A stretch of DNA of 64,000 nt from Geomonas edaphica. Its GTDB lineage: Bacteria; Desulfobacterota; Desulfuromonadia; Geobacterales; Geobacteraceae. The notes beneath the pieces were generated by a model. It ran no database searches, had not been told where the DNA came from, and was given only the letters and a program-made list of their open reading frames with translations. A program made the translations under genes and the position numbers. Every line of letters starts with the position of its first letter. Positions within the stretch are counted from its first letter, which is position 1. Of this stretch, positions 16,170 to 25,600 are shown piece by piece. The DNA lies in the NCBI RefSeq assembly GCF_004917075.1, contig NZ_SSYB01000001.1, positions 496,001-560,000 of the forward strand. The letters are read 5' to 3'.

Positions 16170-18209
16170 ATGGGAGACGCGGTACCGAGACTTCATGTCG
16201 TTTCCTCCGATGCGGAGAGTCCAGCCACCGGCAAGAGTGTCAGCCGCAGCCATCTGGTGAACCGTCTGAACTACATCAACTTCCAGAACCAGTCCATCCT
16301 GGTGGCGCTCAGGCACGTAGCCTACGACGAGTCGATCTTCCTGAAAGCCATGCCTCTTCCCTGCGCCGGTGAGAGGCTTGACTGCCTATGGGAGGACGTC
16401 CCGAGCCTCAGGGAACTCCTCAAGAGCTACCGCTTCGATTACCTGCTCATCGCCGACGGCAGGAAATACCTGGTGGTAAATCCCGAGCCGGTCACCATAG
16501 ACGATTGCGGCTTTGCCCTCATGCTCCCACCAGCCTGTCGCGAGTTCCAGGCGCGCAAGATCCGGCGGCACCTCTCCGACGGCGTATCCGCCCAGATCAT
16601 GCAGAACGGCGTCCTCTTTGACGGCAGCCTGGTCGACTACACCCCGGTATCGCTTCGCATCTCAGGTACGTGGGAAAAACCGGAAACGCTGCGCTGGATA
16701 AACACGGAAGAGCCGGTGCATTTACGCCTGTTTCGCGGCGAAACCATGCTCTATTCGGGCGTCTTCGACGTCCATGCCATGGAGTCCGCAGGCGGCTCCT
16801 GCTCTTTTGTTCTTAGCCTGCGGCACAGCTCGATACGACGCTTCAAGCCGAAGAAATATCGTAACTTCCGGCAGGAACTCGTCCCGACGCCGAACGCCGT
16901 CTTCAATCACCCCCTGATCGGCAAGCGCGTCAACTTGATGGTCACCGACATGTCCGGCACCGGCTTTTCGGTCCAGGAGAGCGAGGGCGATTCTCTGCTC
17001 ATGCCCGGTTTGATGATCCCGGGTCTTAAGATTACCTTCGGTCACGGCATGAGCCTTTGCTGTCTTGCCCAGGTGCTTTCACGCAACCCCGCGGGCGAAA
17101 AGGGGGACGAGAAACTCGTGCGCTGCGGCCTCGCTATTTTGGATATGGAAATCGGCGACCACGTAAAACTCCTCTCGCTGCTGCACCAGGTGACGAACCG
17201 TAAGTCCTACGTCGACACCGAGGTCGATCTCGACGACCTCTGGGATTTCTTCTTCCAGACCGGGTTCATCTACCCGTCAAAGTACGCCCATTTCCAGGAG
17301 AACAAGAAGAGGATCAAGGAGACCTACGCGAGGCTTTACAGCGGCAATCCCCAGATCGCCCGCCACTTCATCTACCTTGACCACGGCGTCATTTTGGGGC
17401 ACCTGGCCATGGTCCGCTTCTACAGCAATTCCTGGCTGATACATCACCACGCGGCGCGCAAGTCAGCGGCCAAGGCGGGTATCGCCGTACTGGACCAGGT
17501 GAGCCACTACCTGAGCGAACTGGAAAGTTTCGCCTTCGCGCGACTGCGCTACGCCTTTTGTTACTACCGTCCCGACAACCGCTTTCCGGCGCGTGTCTTC
17601 GGCGGCTTCTCGGCGAAGCATGCGGACCAGCGCAGTTGCTCGCTCGACCTCTTCGCCTATTTTCACTACCAAAACGAGGGGGGGGGCGAAGCACTTCCGC
17701 CGCAATGGGAGCTCTCCAAAAGTAGCGCCTTTGATCTCTCCGAGATGGGTAGCTTCTACCGGCACGTCTCCGGCGGCGCCCTCATCGAGGCCTTCGACCT
17801 TCGCCCGGGGGGCAACGGCGACAAGGGGCTTGCGCGCGAATACAACGAGCTTGGCTTTCGTAAGGAAGTCCACCTTTACTCACTGCGCCGCAAGGGGAGC
17901 CTTAAGGCCTTCTTTCTCGTCAACTGCACCGACGCCGGTTTCAACATGGCGGAACTCACCAACTGCGTGACCATCTTCGTGATCGATGACAGCATGCCGC
18001 GCGCGTTGATCGAGATGTCGCTGCGCCACGTGAGCCGGCACTACGAAGGTGGGGCGATGCCGGCTCTGGTGTTTCCGCACTCGTATGCCGTTGAAAAGGC
18101 CCTTCCCGTCGAAAAGACCTACCTGCTCTGGATCCTCGACATGCGATACACGGACCATTTTCTGCACTACTGCGACGCGCTCCTCAAGGGGCCGCGCAAG
18201 ACGCAGTGA
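16170..18209 (+). CDS. PilZ-domain protein with large C-terminal GNAT-like domain
   Basis: A 679-residue cytoplasmic protein, probably a c-di-GMP effector. The N-terminal ~215 residues (NRLNYINFQNQSILVALRH...) resemble the region preceding PilZ domains. The PilZ part (~220-340) has a basic motif KKYRNFR, which departs from the usual RxxxR, and the matching second motif TDMSGTG. Residues ~370-679 are mixed alpha/beta (GHLAMVRFYSNSWLIHHHAA, LVNCTDAGFNMAEL) and look like an acyltransferase/GNAT-type fold, which is a tentative reading. The start at 16170 follows GAGG; upstream codons overlap the preceding receiver gene. Sitting among kinases and upstream of a GGDEF-EAL gene, it could sense the c-di-GMP the island makes. 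Confidence 0.7.
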   Translation: MGDAVPRLHVVSSDAESPATGKSVSRSHLVNRLNYINFQNQSILVALRHVAYDESIFLKAMPLPCAGERLDCLWEDVPSLRELLKSYRFDYLLIADGRKYLVVNPEPVTIDDCGFALMLPPACREFQARKIRRHLSDGVSAQIMQNGVLFDGSLVDYTPVSLRISGTWEKPETLRWINTEEPVHLRLFRGETMLYSGVFDVHAMESAGGSCSFVLSLRHSSIRRFKPKKYRNFRQELVPTPNAVFNHPLIGKRVNLMVTDMSGTGFSVQESEGDSLLMPGLMIPGLKITFGHGMSLCCLAQVLSRNPAGEKGDEKLVRCGLAILDMEIGDHVKLLSLLHQVTNRKSYVDTEVDLDDLWDFFFQTGFIYPSKYAHFQENKKRIKETYARLYSGNPQIARHFIYLDHGVILGHLAMVRFYSNSWLIHHHAARKSAAKAGIAVLDQVSHYLSELESFAFARLRYAFCYYRPDNRFPARVFGGFSAKHADQRSCSLDLFAYFHYQNEGGGEALPPQWELSKSSAFDLSEMGSFYRHVSGGALIEAFDLRPGGNGDKGLAREYNELGFRKEVHLYSLRRKGSLKAFFLVNCTDAGFNMAELTNCVTIFVIDDSMPRALIEMSLRHVSRHYEGGAMPALVFPHSYAVEKALPVEKTYLLWILDMRYTDHFLHYCDALLKGPRKTQ

Positions 18210-18223
18210 TCCCCGGAGCCGAC

Positions 18224-20464
18224 ATGGAAGCTTCCCAGCGCGACAAGCCGCTATACAACAGCAGGATCATCAATTCCTTCATCCTGCTCATAAAGCACAA
18301 GTACAGCCACGTCGACATCGCCGAACTCCTTGAGTACGCGGGGATGAAGGAGTACGAAGTGGCCGACCAGGCACACTGGTTCAGCCAGACCCAGGTGGAC
18401 CGTTTCTATGAAAAGCTCCTGCAGATGACCGGCAACCCGCGCATCGCAAGGGAGGCCGGACGCTACGCCGCCTCCCCCGACGTATTGGGCGCCATGCGCC
18501 AGTACATCCTGGGTCTCGTGGACGCCTCGAGCACCTTCGAGATCATCAGCAAAGCGACCGCTAACTTCACCAGAAGCACGAGCTACCGCTCGCGCCGCCT
18601 CGCCTCGAACTCGGTGGAGATTACGGTCACCCCGGTGGATGGGGAGATGGAACAGCAGTACCAGTGCGAAAACCGCATCGGTTTTTTCGAGGCGATCGTC
18701 CTCATGTTCAACCACAAGCTGACCGACCTGCAGTACTTTCCTGAGATCAGACACCTCCCGACCATCCAGCAGCCCGAGTGCGTCTTTCGCGGCGACCCGG
18801 TTTGCCGCTATGTGGTCACCTGGGAGAAGAGCGCTTACACCTACCTGAAGAAGCTGCGCAATACCTTGGTGCCGACCCTGGCGCTTTTGAATATCGCCCT
18901 TGTTGTCGCCGGCATGGCCTCGGGATACGCCCTGCTTGGATCGCTGGTCCTACTGCTCCTCGTGGCGCTGGCCGCGGAGACGAGCGAGAAACGGGCCGTA
19001 AAGGACAGCCTGAGCAGCACCAAGGACTCCATCGACAACCTCCTGGAACTGATCGATTTGAACTACAACACCGCGATGCTCACCAACGAGATCGGACAGC
19101 GGCTCGGCAATTTCACGCGCATCGAGGAGATGCTCGTCGATGTCGCCGACATCATGCAGCGTCGGCTCGAATACGACCGAGGCGCCATTTTCCTCGCCGA
19201 CGGCAACAGCGGCAGGCTCGAGCTGCGGGCCTCGTACGGCTACGGCGCGCGGGAGCTTGAATGTCTGAACGGGCTGTCGCTTCACCTTGACAAAAACGGC
19301 GCCGGTCGTGACGTCTACGTCGCCTGCTTCAACGAGAAACGCCCCTTTCTCATAAACGACCTCGAACGTGAGCAGGAGACCCTCGGCAGACGCACCTTGG
19401 CCTGCGCCGTTAAAAACGGCACGAGGTCGTTCATCTGCTGCCCCATCACCTCGGAGGGAATGTCCATCGGGGTTTTGACTGCGGAGAACGTGAGGAGCAA
19501 GCGCCCTCTCGTGGAGCGTGACGTGAGCCTCATGATGGGGACCGCCTCGGTGATCGGCATCAGTTATCGCAACTGTGAGCTCATCGGTGCCCTGGAGCAG
19601 GCAAAGGAGGATCTGGAGGCCCGGGTGGTCGAACGGACCGCCGATCTTGAGTTAAGTCGGAAGAAGGTGGAACTGCAACACGAGGAGCTTTCGCGGACCC
19701 TTTTCGAGCTGGAGGAGGAGACCGCACAGAGGCTGAAGGCACTTGAGGAGTTGGGTGAAAAGGAGCGCATGCTGCTGCAGCAAAGCCGTCTGGCGGCGCT
19801 TGGAGAGATGATCAGCAACATCGCGCACCAGTGGCGTCAGCCGTTGAACGAGCTCGGTCTCATCGTGCAGGAGATGCCCGTCATGTACGACCATGGCAGC
19901 TTTACCCGTGACTACCTAAACGACAGCGTGGCGAGGTTCATGAAGGTGCTGAACCATACCTCGCGCACCATCGACGATTTCCGCAACTTCTTCCGGCCGG
20001 ACAAGGCCACCGCGCCCTTCAAGGTCGTAGAGGTGGTGGGGCGCACGCTGTCGCTGGTCCAGGACAGCTTCCGCCACCTGCAGATCGACGTAGCGTTAAA
20101 CGCCGTGGACGACCTGGTAGTGACAGGGCACCAGAACGAGTTTTCCCAGGCGATCCTCAACATCCTCTTCAACGCCCGCGACGCCTTCCTCGACCGCAAG
20201 GTCGAACGACGCATCATCACCATTACGGTCAAAAAAGAGGGCGGATACGCCGCGGTGAGGATACGGGATAACGCGGGCGGGGTCCCGGAAGAGATAATGG
20301 ACCGCATCTTCGATCCCTATTTCACTACCAGAGGCCCTGAACAGGGGACCGGGATCGGTTTGTACATGTCCAAGGTGATCATTGAAAAGAACATCCCTGG
20401 ACGGCTCACTGTTCACAATGTGGACAGGGGGGCGGAATTCACCATCGAGGTTCCCATAGGGTGA
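18224..20464 (+). CDS. V4R-GAF membrane histidine kinase (HWRQP type)
   Basis: Sensor kinase of 746 residues. The N-terminal ~210 residues end in PECVFRGDPVCRYVVTW, the Cys-containing close of a V4R (4-vinyl-reductase) ligand-binding domain. Two adjacent membrane helices follow (~220-255). Next are a GAF domain (~300-455, RLEYDRGAIFLADG...SRSFICCPITSEG) and a coiled coil. The kinase core has the phospho-His ~535 in NIAHQWRQPLNELG and N, G1 and G2 boxes (NARDAF, DNAGGVPEE, GTGIGLYM). ATG at 18224 has CGGAG at good distance; an upstream GTG at 18206 overlapping the previous stop is an alternative. The kinase end is close kin to that of the gene at 22630. No receiver is fused; the next gene supplies one. 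Confidence 0.85.
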   Translation: MEASQRDKPLYNSRIINSFILLIKHKYSHVDIAELLEYAGMKEYEVADQAHWFSQTQVDRFYEKLLQMTGNPRIAREAGRYAASPDVLGAMRQYILGLVDASSTFEIISKATANFTRSTSYRSRRLASNSVEITVTPVDGEMEQQYQCENRIGFFEAIVLMFNHKLTDLQYFPEIRHLPTIQQPECVFRGDPVCRYVVTWEKSAYTYLKKLRNTLVPTLALLNIALVVAGMASGYALLGSLVLLLLVALAAETSEKRAVKDSLSSTKDSIDNLLELIDLNYNTAMLTNEIGQRLGNFTRIEEMLVDVADIMQRRLEYDRGAIFLADGNSGRLELRASYGYGARELECLNGLSLHLDKNGAGRDVYVACFNEKRPFLINDLEREQETLGRRTLACAVKNGTRSFICCPITSEGMSIGVLTAENVRSKRPLVERDVSLMMGTASVIGISYRNCELIGALEQAKEDLEARVVERTADLELSRKKVELQHEELSRTLFELEEETAQRLKALEELGEKERMLLQQSRLAALGEMISNIAHQWRQPLNELGLIVQEMPVMYDHGSFTRDYLNDSVARFMKVLNHTSRTIDDFRNFFRPDKATAPFKVVEVVGRTLSLVQDSFRHLQIDVALNAVDDLVVTGHQNEFSQAILNILFNARDAFLDRKVERRIITITVKKEGGYAAVRIRDNAGGVPEEIMDRIFDPYFTTRGPEQGTGIGLYMSKVIIEKNIPGRLTVHNVDRGAEFTIEVPIG

Positions 20465-20481
20465 AGTACGGACGGCGCCGT

Positions 20482-20509
20482 TTGACAAGGGGGTGCATGT
20501 GGATAGAAT
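20482..20509 (+). promoter_or_regulatory. Sigma-70-type promoter of second half of signalling island
   Basis: TTGACA at 20482-20487 and TAGAAT at 20504-20509 with a 16-bp spacer, just after the stop of the V4R kinase. It would give a leader of about 115 bases before the receiver gene at 20635. Confidence 0.6.
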
Positions 20510-20557
20510 AAGCGGGTGCTAATGTTAAGTGGTAAATGTACTGCGTCGCAGCACAAT

Positions 20558-20597
20558 CAGCCGAGCCGAAACCTTACTCCAAGCGCTCGGCTGTTTT
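20558..20597 (+). terminator. Hairpin with T-run in leader: terminator or attenuator
   Basis: CAGCCGAG (20558-20565) pairs with CTCGGCTG (20586-20593), followed by TTTTG. Because it lies between the promoter at 20482 and the first gene, it could end upstream transcription or act as an attenuator. A competing pair GTGCT/AGCAC lies just upstream (20515-20554). Confidence 0.5.
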
Positions 20598-20634
20598 GCG
20601 GTCTGCAGTTACCCTCCGGGGCGCGGAGATGCCG

Positions 20635-21033
20635 ATGGCTCAGTCATTCATCCTGCTCGTTGAAGATAACCCCGACGACATGTTCCTTGCCTGTCGCATC
20701 ATCCGTAAGGTCTGCACTGACGAGATACTGGTCGCACGGGACGGCGAAGAGGCGAGTGAGCTTTTGCGGCGCATGGAACAGGAAGGTGGCCATGACAGGA
20801 TCAGGTTGGTGCTTTTGGATCTCAAGCTCCCAAAGATAAGCGGCCTCGACATACTGCAGTTCATACGTCAAAACGAGCGGCTGTGCCAGCTTCCAGTTGC
20901 CATACTCACCTCCTCGGACAACGAGACCGATCAGGAAACCTGCTGGGAGCTCGGTGTCGTTGATTACATCTACAAGCCGATGACCGCGGACCGGCTCAAA
21001 AGTGTCCTGTCGCGGGGCGGAGGGCACGAATGA
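20635..21033 (+). CDS. Single-domain response regulator
   Basis: Receiver-only protein of 132 residues: acidic pair in LLVEDNPDD, phospho-Asp in LLDLKLPKISG, switch Thr/Ser in ILTSSD and Lys in YIYKPMT. No output domain, so it passes phosphate on or acts by protein contact. The ATG at 20635 (MAQSF) has GGAG seven bases away; another ATG at 20629 overlaps that site. Its end overlaps the next gene by four bases (ATGA), so the two are translated together. It resembles the receiver at 15614 and belongs to the Rcp-like class. Confidence 0.88.
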   Translation: MAQSFILLVEDNPDDMFLACRIIRKVCTDEILVARDGEEASELLRRMEQEGGHDRIRLVLLDLKLPKISGLDILQFIRQNERLCQLPVAILTSSDNETDQETCWELGVVDYIYKPMTADRLKSVLSRGGGHE

Positions 21034-22613
21034 GCGAAGGGGCCAGGGAATTGGGTGCTGCCAGCATGCTCTACGTCGAGGACGAGGCGGATGCCCGTCA
21101 GATGGTGACGAGGATGCTCGCCATGAACTACCCGATGCTCGAGGTCTACGTCGCGGAGAACGGCCTTGCCGCACTGGAGGTGTACCGCGAGCACAAAGCC
21201 GACATCGTCATGACCGACATCAACATGCCGCTGATGGACGGGATCAGGATGTCACGCGAGATCAAGGAGATAAACCCCGCGGTGACGATCATAGCCGTCA
21301 CGGCCCACAGCGACACCTCCTACCTTTTGAGCGCCATAGAAATCGGCGTGCACAACTACGTACTGAAACCACTTAATTACCAGGAACTCTTCGCGGTTCT
21401 CGACAAGGTGCTGGAGCAGATCGCCTTGAAACGGCTCGTGGAGCAGCAGCACCGGCGTCTTGAAGAAAACGAGCGGCAGCTTGCGGTGGCGCAGCGTATC
21501 GCACGGCTGGGAAGCTGGCAGCAGGACCTGGACTCCGGCGCCATGAGCTGGTCCGAGGAACTGTACCGCATCTGCGGGGTCGAGCCCGGCACCGTCACCC
21601 CCTCGCCTGCCTCCTTTCTGGAGCGTTTCGTCCCGGAAGACCGCGACCTAGTCCTGAAGGCGATCTGGGGGGCAGGGGAGTCGGGGCTTGCCGGACCGCT
21701 TTTTTGCCGGGTCCTGCGCCCGGATGGTTCGTTCAGGACCGTAAGACTCGAGGCGGAGACGATCGTCGACACCTGCGGCATCAGGACCGTGATCGGCACA
21801 TGTCATGACGTAACGGAGCTGAAACGTGCCGAGGAGCAGGTGCGCACCCTCACCGGGGAACTGGAGCGGCGTGTGGAGCAGCGGACTTCACTGCTCCAGG
21901 CTACGGTGAGCGAACTTGAGAGCTTCAGCTATTTCGTCTCTCATGACCTCAGGGCCCCGGTGGCCCGCCTGGAGGGGTACTGCACCGCGCTCTTGGAAGA
22001 CTGCGGCACCTGCGGCCACGCCGACTGCCGCCGCTACGCCGAGCGGGCGGGGCTCGTGGTGCAGCAGATCAAGCTGATCATGGACGCTTTCAACAGTCTT
22101 ACCCATCTCGCGCGCTGCACCCTCTCCATCGCCGACGCCGACTTAAGCGGCATCGCGAAAACCGTTGCCGGAGATCTCGCAGTCTTACATCCCGGACGAG
22201 AGGTGGAGTTTGTCATCGCCGAGGGATTGAGGGTGAATGGAGACCCGGCCCTTTTGAAAAAGGCGCTCGAGCATCTGCTGTACAACGCCTGGAAGTTCAC
22301 CTCTAAAAGGGAGCGCGCCCGTATCGAGTTCGGTATCACCGAGCAGCAGGGGGTACCGGTCTACTTTGTTTCGGACAACGGCGTCGGGTTCAACATGAAA
22401 TACGCCGACAAGCTCTTCAAACCTTTTCAGACCATCCATACGCCCGGCGAGTTCGCCTGGAACGGTACCGGCATCGGGCTTGCCATCGTGCACAGCATCG
22501 TGCTCAGGCACGGCGGTCGTATCTGGGCAGAAGGGGAGGTTGGTACGGGCGCAACTTTTTATTTCACCCTTGCTGAGAATCCCGAATCGGGCAGCTACCT
22601 CAGACAGGGATGA
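21030..22613 (+). CDS. Hybrid REC-PAS-histidine kinase
   Basis: Soluble 527-residue protein with an N-terminal receiver (~10-130, phospho-Asp in VMTDINMPLMDG), one PAS/PAC domain (~155-275) and a short coiled coil. The HisKA domain has His ~305 in FVSHDLRAP and the HATPase has NAWKF, DNGVGFN and GTGIGLAI. An unusual Cys cluster (DCGTCGHADCRRY) sits in the HisKA dimerisation region. Having the receiver at the N-terminus means the kinase is itself switched by an upstream kinase. The receiver is closely similar to that of the GGDEF-EAL protein at 26146, including AVTAHSDTSYLL versus AVTAHSETSYLL. It overlaps the preceding receiver by four bases. Confidence 0.88.
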   Translation: MSEGARELGAASMLYVEDEADARQMVTRMLAMNYPMLEVYVAENGLAALEVYREHKADIVMTDINMPLMDGIRMSREIKEINPAVTIIAVTAHSDTSYLLSAIEIGVHNYVLKPLNYQELFAVLDKVLEQIALKRLVEQQHRRLEENERQLAVAQRIARLGSWQQDLDSGAMSWSEELYRICGVEPGTVTPSPASFLERFVPEDRDLVLKAIWGAGESGLAGPLFCRVLRPDGSFRTVRLEAETIVDTCGIRTVIGTCHDVTELKRAEEQVRTLTGELERRVEQRTSLLQATVSELESFSYFVSHDLRAPVARLEGYCTALLEDCGTCGHADCRRYAERAGLVVQQIKLIMDAFNSLTHLARCTLSIADADLSGIAKTVAGDLAVLHPGREVEFVIAEGLRVNGDPALLKKALEHLLYNAWKFTSKRERARIEFGITEQQGVPVYFVSDNGVGFNMKYADKLFKPFQTIHTPGEFAWNGTGIGLAIVHSIVLRHGGRIWAEGEVGTGATFYFTLAENPESGSYLRQG

Positions 22614-22629
22614 GTACCAGCGAGGCGTC

Positions 22630-25600
22630 ATGACAGGGAAAGCGGGCGCAATCCAGGCGGCAGGTAACGAAGAGGCCATGGCTCATCTTGCCGCCATTGT
22701 TGACTCCTCCGATGACGCGATATTGAGTAAGACCCGTGAAGGGATCATCACCAGTTGGAACCATGCCGCCGAAACGCTCTACGGCTACAGCGCCGAAGAG
22801 GCGGTCGGACGCAACATATCCTTCCTCGTCCCGGAAAGTAGGCGTGACGAGCTGCGCGAGATCACCGAGAAGATCTTGCGCGGCGAACGCATCCGCAACC
22901 TGCAGACGGTGCGCCTGGCCAAAGGTGGGCGCGAAGTCCCCGTGTCCCTCACCCTGTCCCCGATCCTCGATAGCGGCGGAAATCTAACCGGCATCTCCAT
23001 CATCGCCCGCGAAGACGCCGAGCGCGTCCAGATGGAGCGCCTCTTGCGGGAAAGTGAGCGGTACTACCGCACCCTGGTGGAAATGGCCCCGGACCCGGTG
23101 CTCGTGCACCGCGGCGGCGACTTTCTCTACGCGAACTGCGCCGCGCTCGGTGTCTTCGGCGCGCGAGATCTACATACGCTGCGCCGTCACACGCTGTACG
23201 AACTGATTCATCCTGATGACAGGGAGGCGATGGAGCATAAGATCGTGGCGATGAAGGACGGGGAGGAAATTCCGCTGCTTGAGTTCCGCATCAGGCGCCT
23301 GGACGGCGAGGAGCGGTTCATGGAAGGCTCTTCCACTGTCATCGTGTACCGGGGAAGCCCGGCGGTCCAGACCATCGCACGTGACGTCTCCGAGCGTAAG
23401 GCGGCTCAGGCCGAGCATGAGGCCGTGCTTCGCGAGCTCGCTTTTCAGCAGAACCGCTTCGAGTTGGTAGTCGAGCAGCTTCCCGTCGGCGTGGTGGTAG
23501 CAGAGGCTTCCTCGGGTAAGGTCGTGTACCAAAACGACATCATTCGTGCCATCTTTCGCGTTCAACCGGAGGAGACGGCCACCGTGTCCGATTTCGACAG
23601 CTGGAAGCTGTACCGGTTGGACGGAAGTCATGTCTCGGCACCGGATATCCCCTTGAGCCGCGCCATAATCAAGGGGGAGACCGTGCTCGGTGAAGAGTAT
23701 CAGGTACTCAGGGGAGACGGGTCCCGCGGTTTTGTGAGCATCAACGCGACCCCGCTGCGCGACATGTCCGGCAGTATCATCTCCGGGCTTGCCACTTTTA
23801 CCGACGTGACGGAAAGCAGGGTGGCGGCTAAGGCGCTTGCGAAGAGCGAGGAACGCCTGAAGCTTGCCCTTGATGCCGCTGAGATGGGGGCCTGTGACAT
23901 TGACGTAGCTACCGGAGAGGGTAACTGGTCCCGCAGGCACTTCCTCCTCATGGGATATCCGGCGCCGGGCAGGGATCCCGCCCCCGCCTCACTTTCCATG
24001 TGGCAGGATCTGATTCACGTCGAGGACAGGGAACGGGTTCGATCGGCTCTTGATGAGGCCTGTCGACAGAACCAACTGTTCAGCTCGGAGCACCGGATTA
24101 TCCGTGCAGATAGCGGTGATGCCGTGTGGGTCAACGTGATAGGCCGCTTCGTCTGCGAGCGGGCGGGAAGCTCATGCCGTTTCATCGGTGTCATCTTTGA
24201 CGTGACCCGCCGCAAGGCGACTGAGGAGGAACTCCTGCGTTCCACGAGGAGGCTGCGAAACCTTGCCGACTCCATGCCTCAGATCGTCTGGACTGCGGAT
24301 GCCGACGGCACCATCGATTACCTGAACGCACACTTTCACAGCTACACCGGCATCGGCTCGGCTTTCCTGCATGAATGCGGCGGGTCACCTTCGGAACTGA
24401 TCGCCTGCTGCATCCACCCGGACGACCGGCAGCGCACGGCCGAGCTCTGGGGGGAGGCAATCGCCACCGGGACGACATATCAGAACGAACAGCGCATCCT
24501 TTGTGCCGACGGTAGTTATCGTTGGCACCTAAGCCGCGCCACCGCAGAACGTGACGAGCATGGCAGAGTTGCCAAGTGGTACGGGACTGCCACCGATATT
24601 CACGAACTGAGGGGGGTGCAGGAGCGGCTGCGCACCAGCGAAACGAGGTTTCGCTGGCTTTACGAGTCCAACCTGATTGCAATATTCTTCTGGAACCGCG
24701 ATGGCAGGATCACCGACGCAAACGATGCATACTGTGACCTGATCGGCCACACCGGGGCAGAGTGCAGAAGCGGTGACCTGAATCTCGTTGATGTCACCGC
24801 CCCGGAGGATCACGCAAAGGACAGGAGCGCGATGGACGAGATCATCTCCCGGGGCATCAGCAAAACCTACGAGAAGGTGTTCATCCGTTCCAGAAACGGC
24901 CAGCGTGTTGCCGCGTTGACCGCCCTCGCTCGCATGGCCGACACCGACGAGGAAGGGATCGGTTTCGCCGTTGATCTCACGGAACTGAAACGCACCGAGC
25001 AGGCGCTCAAGGACAGCGAGGCCACCCTGAAGCTCGCGGTGGAGACGACCGGGCTCGGCATTTTTTCTATGGATTTGGCCACCGGATCGGGGGAGTGGTC
25101 GGCAATCGCGCGGCAGCATTACGGTCTTCCAAAAGATGTCGTGACCGATCTATCGACTGTCCTGCGGTGTGTTCACCCGGAAGACAGGGGAAGGCTGGAG
25201 CAGATCGTTAAAGACGCACGCACCCCCGCCGGCGCCGGGCTTTACAGCGCAGAGTACCGAACCGTCGGATCTGTTGACGGGAAGGTGCGCTGGATCAGCA
25301 TGCGAGCGCGGGTCTCTTATGCCGAAGACGGTAAACCGCTCAGGCTTGTGGGCGCCTGTATGAACATATCGGACATCGTCATGTCCCAGGAGGCGCTCAG
25401 GGAGGAGATGACCGAGCGTCTGAGGGCGGTGGAAGAGTTGCGCCGCCAGGAACAGCTTCTCATCAGGCAGGGGCGGCTTGCCGCCATGGGGGAGATGATC
25501 GCCAACATCGCGCACCAGTGGCGTCAGCCCCTTAACACCCTGGGGCTCATCGTGCAGGAACTACCCACTTACTACAACCAGGGGCTCTTCAACGAGGATT

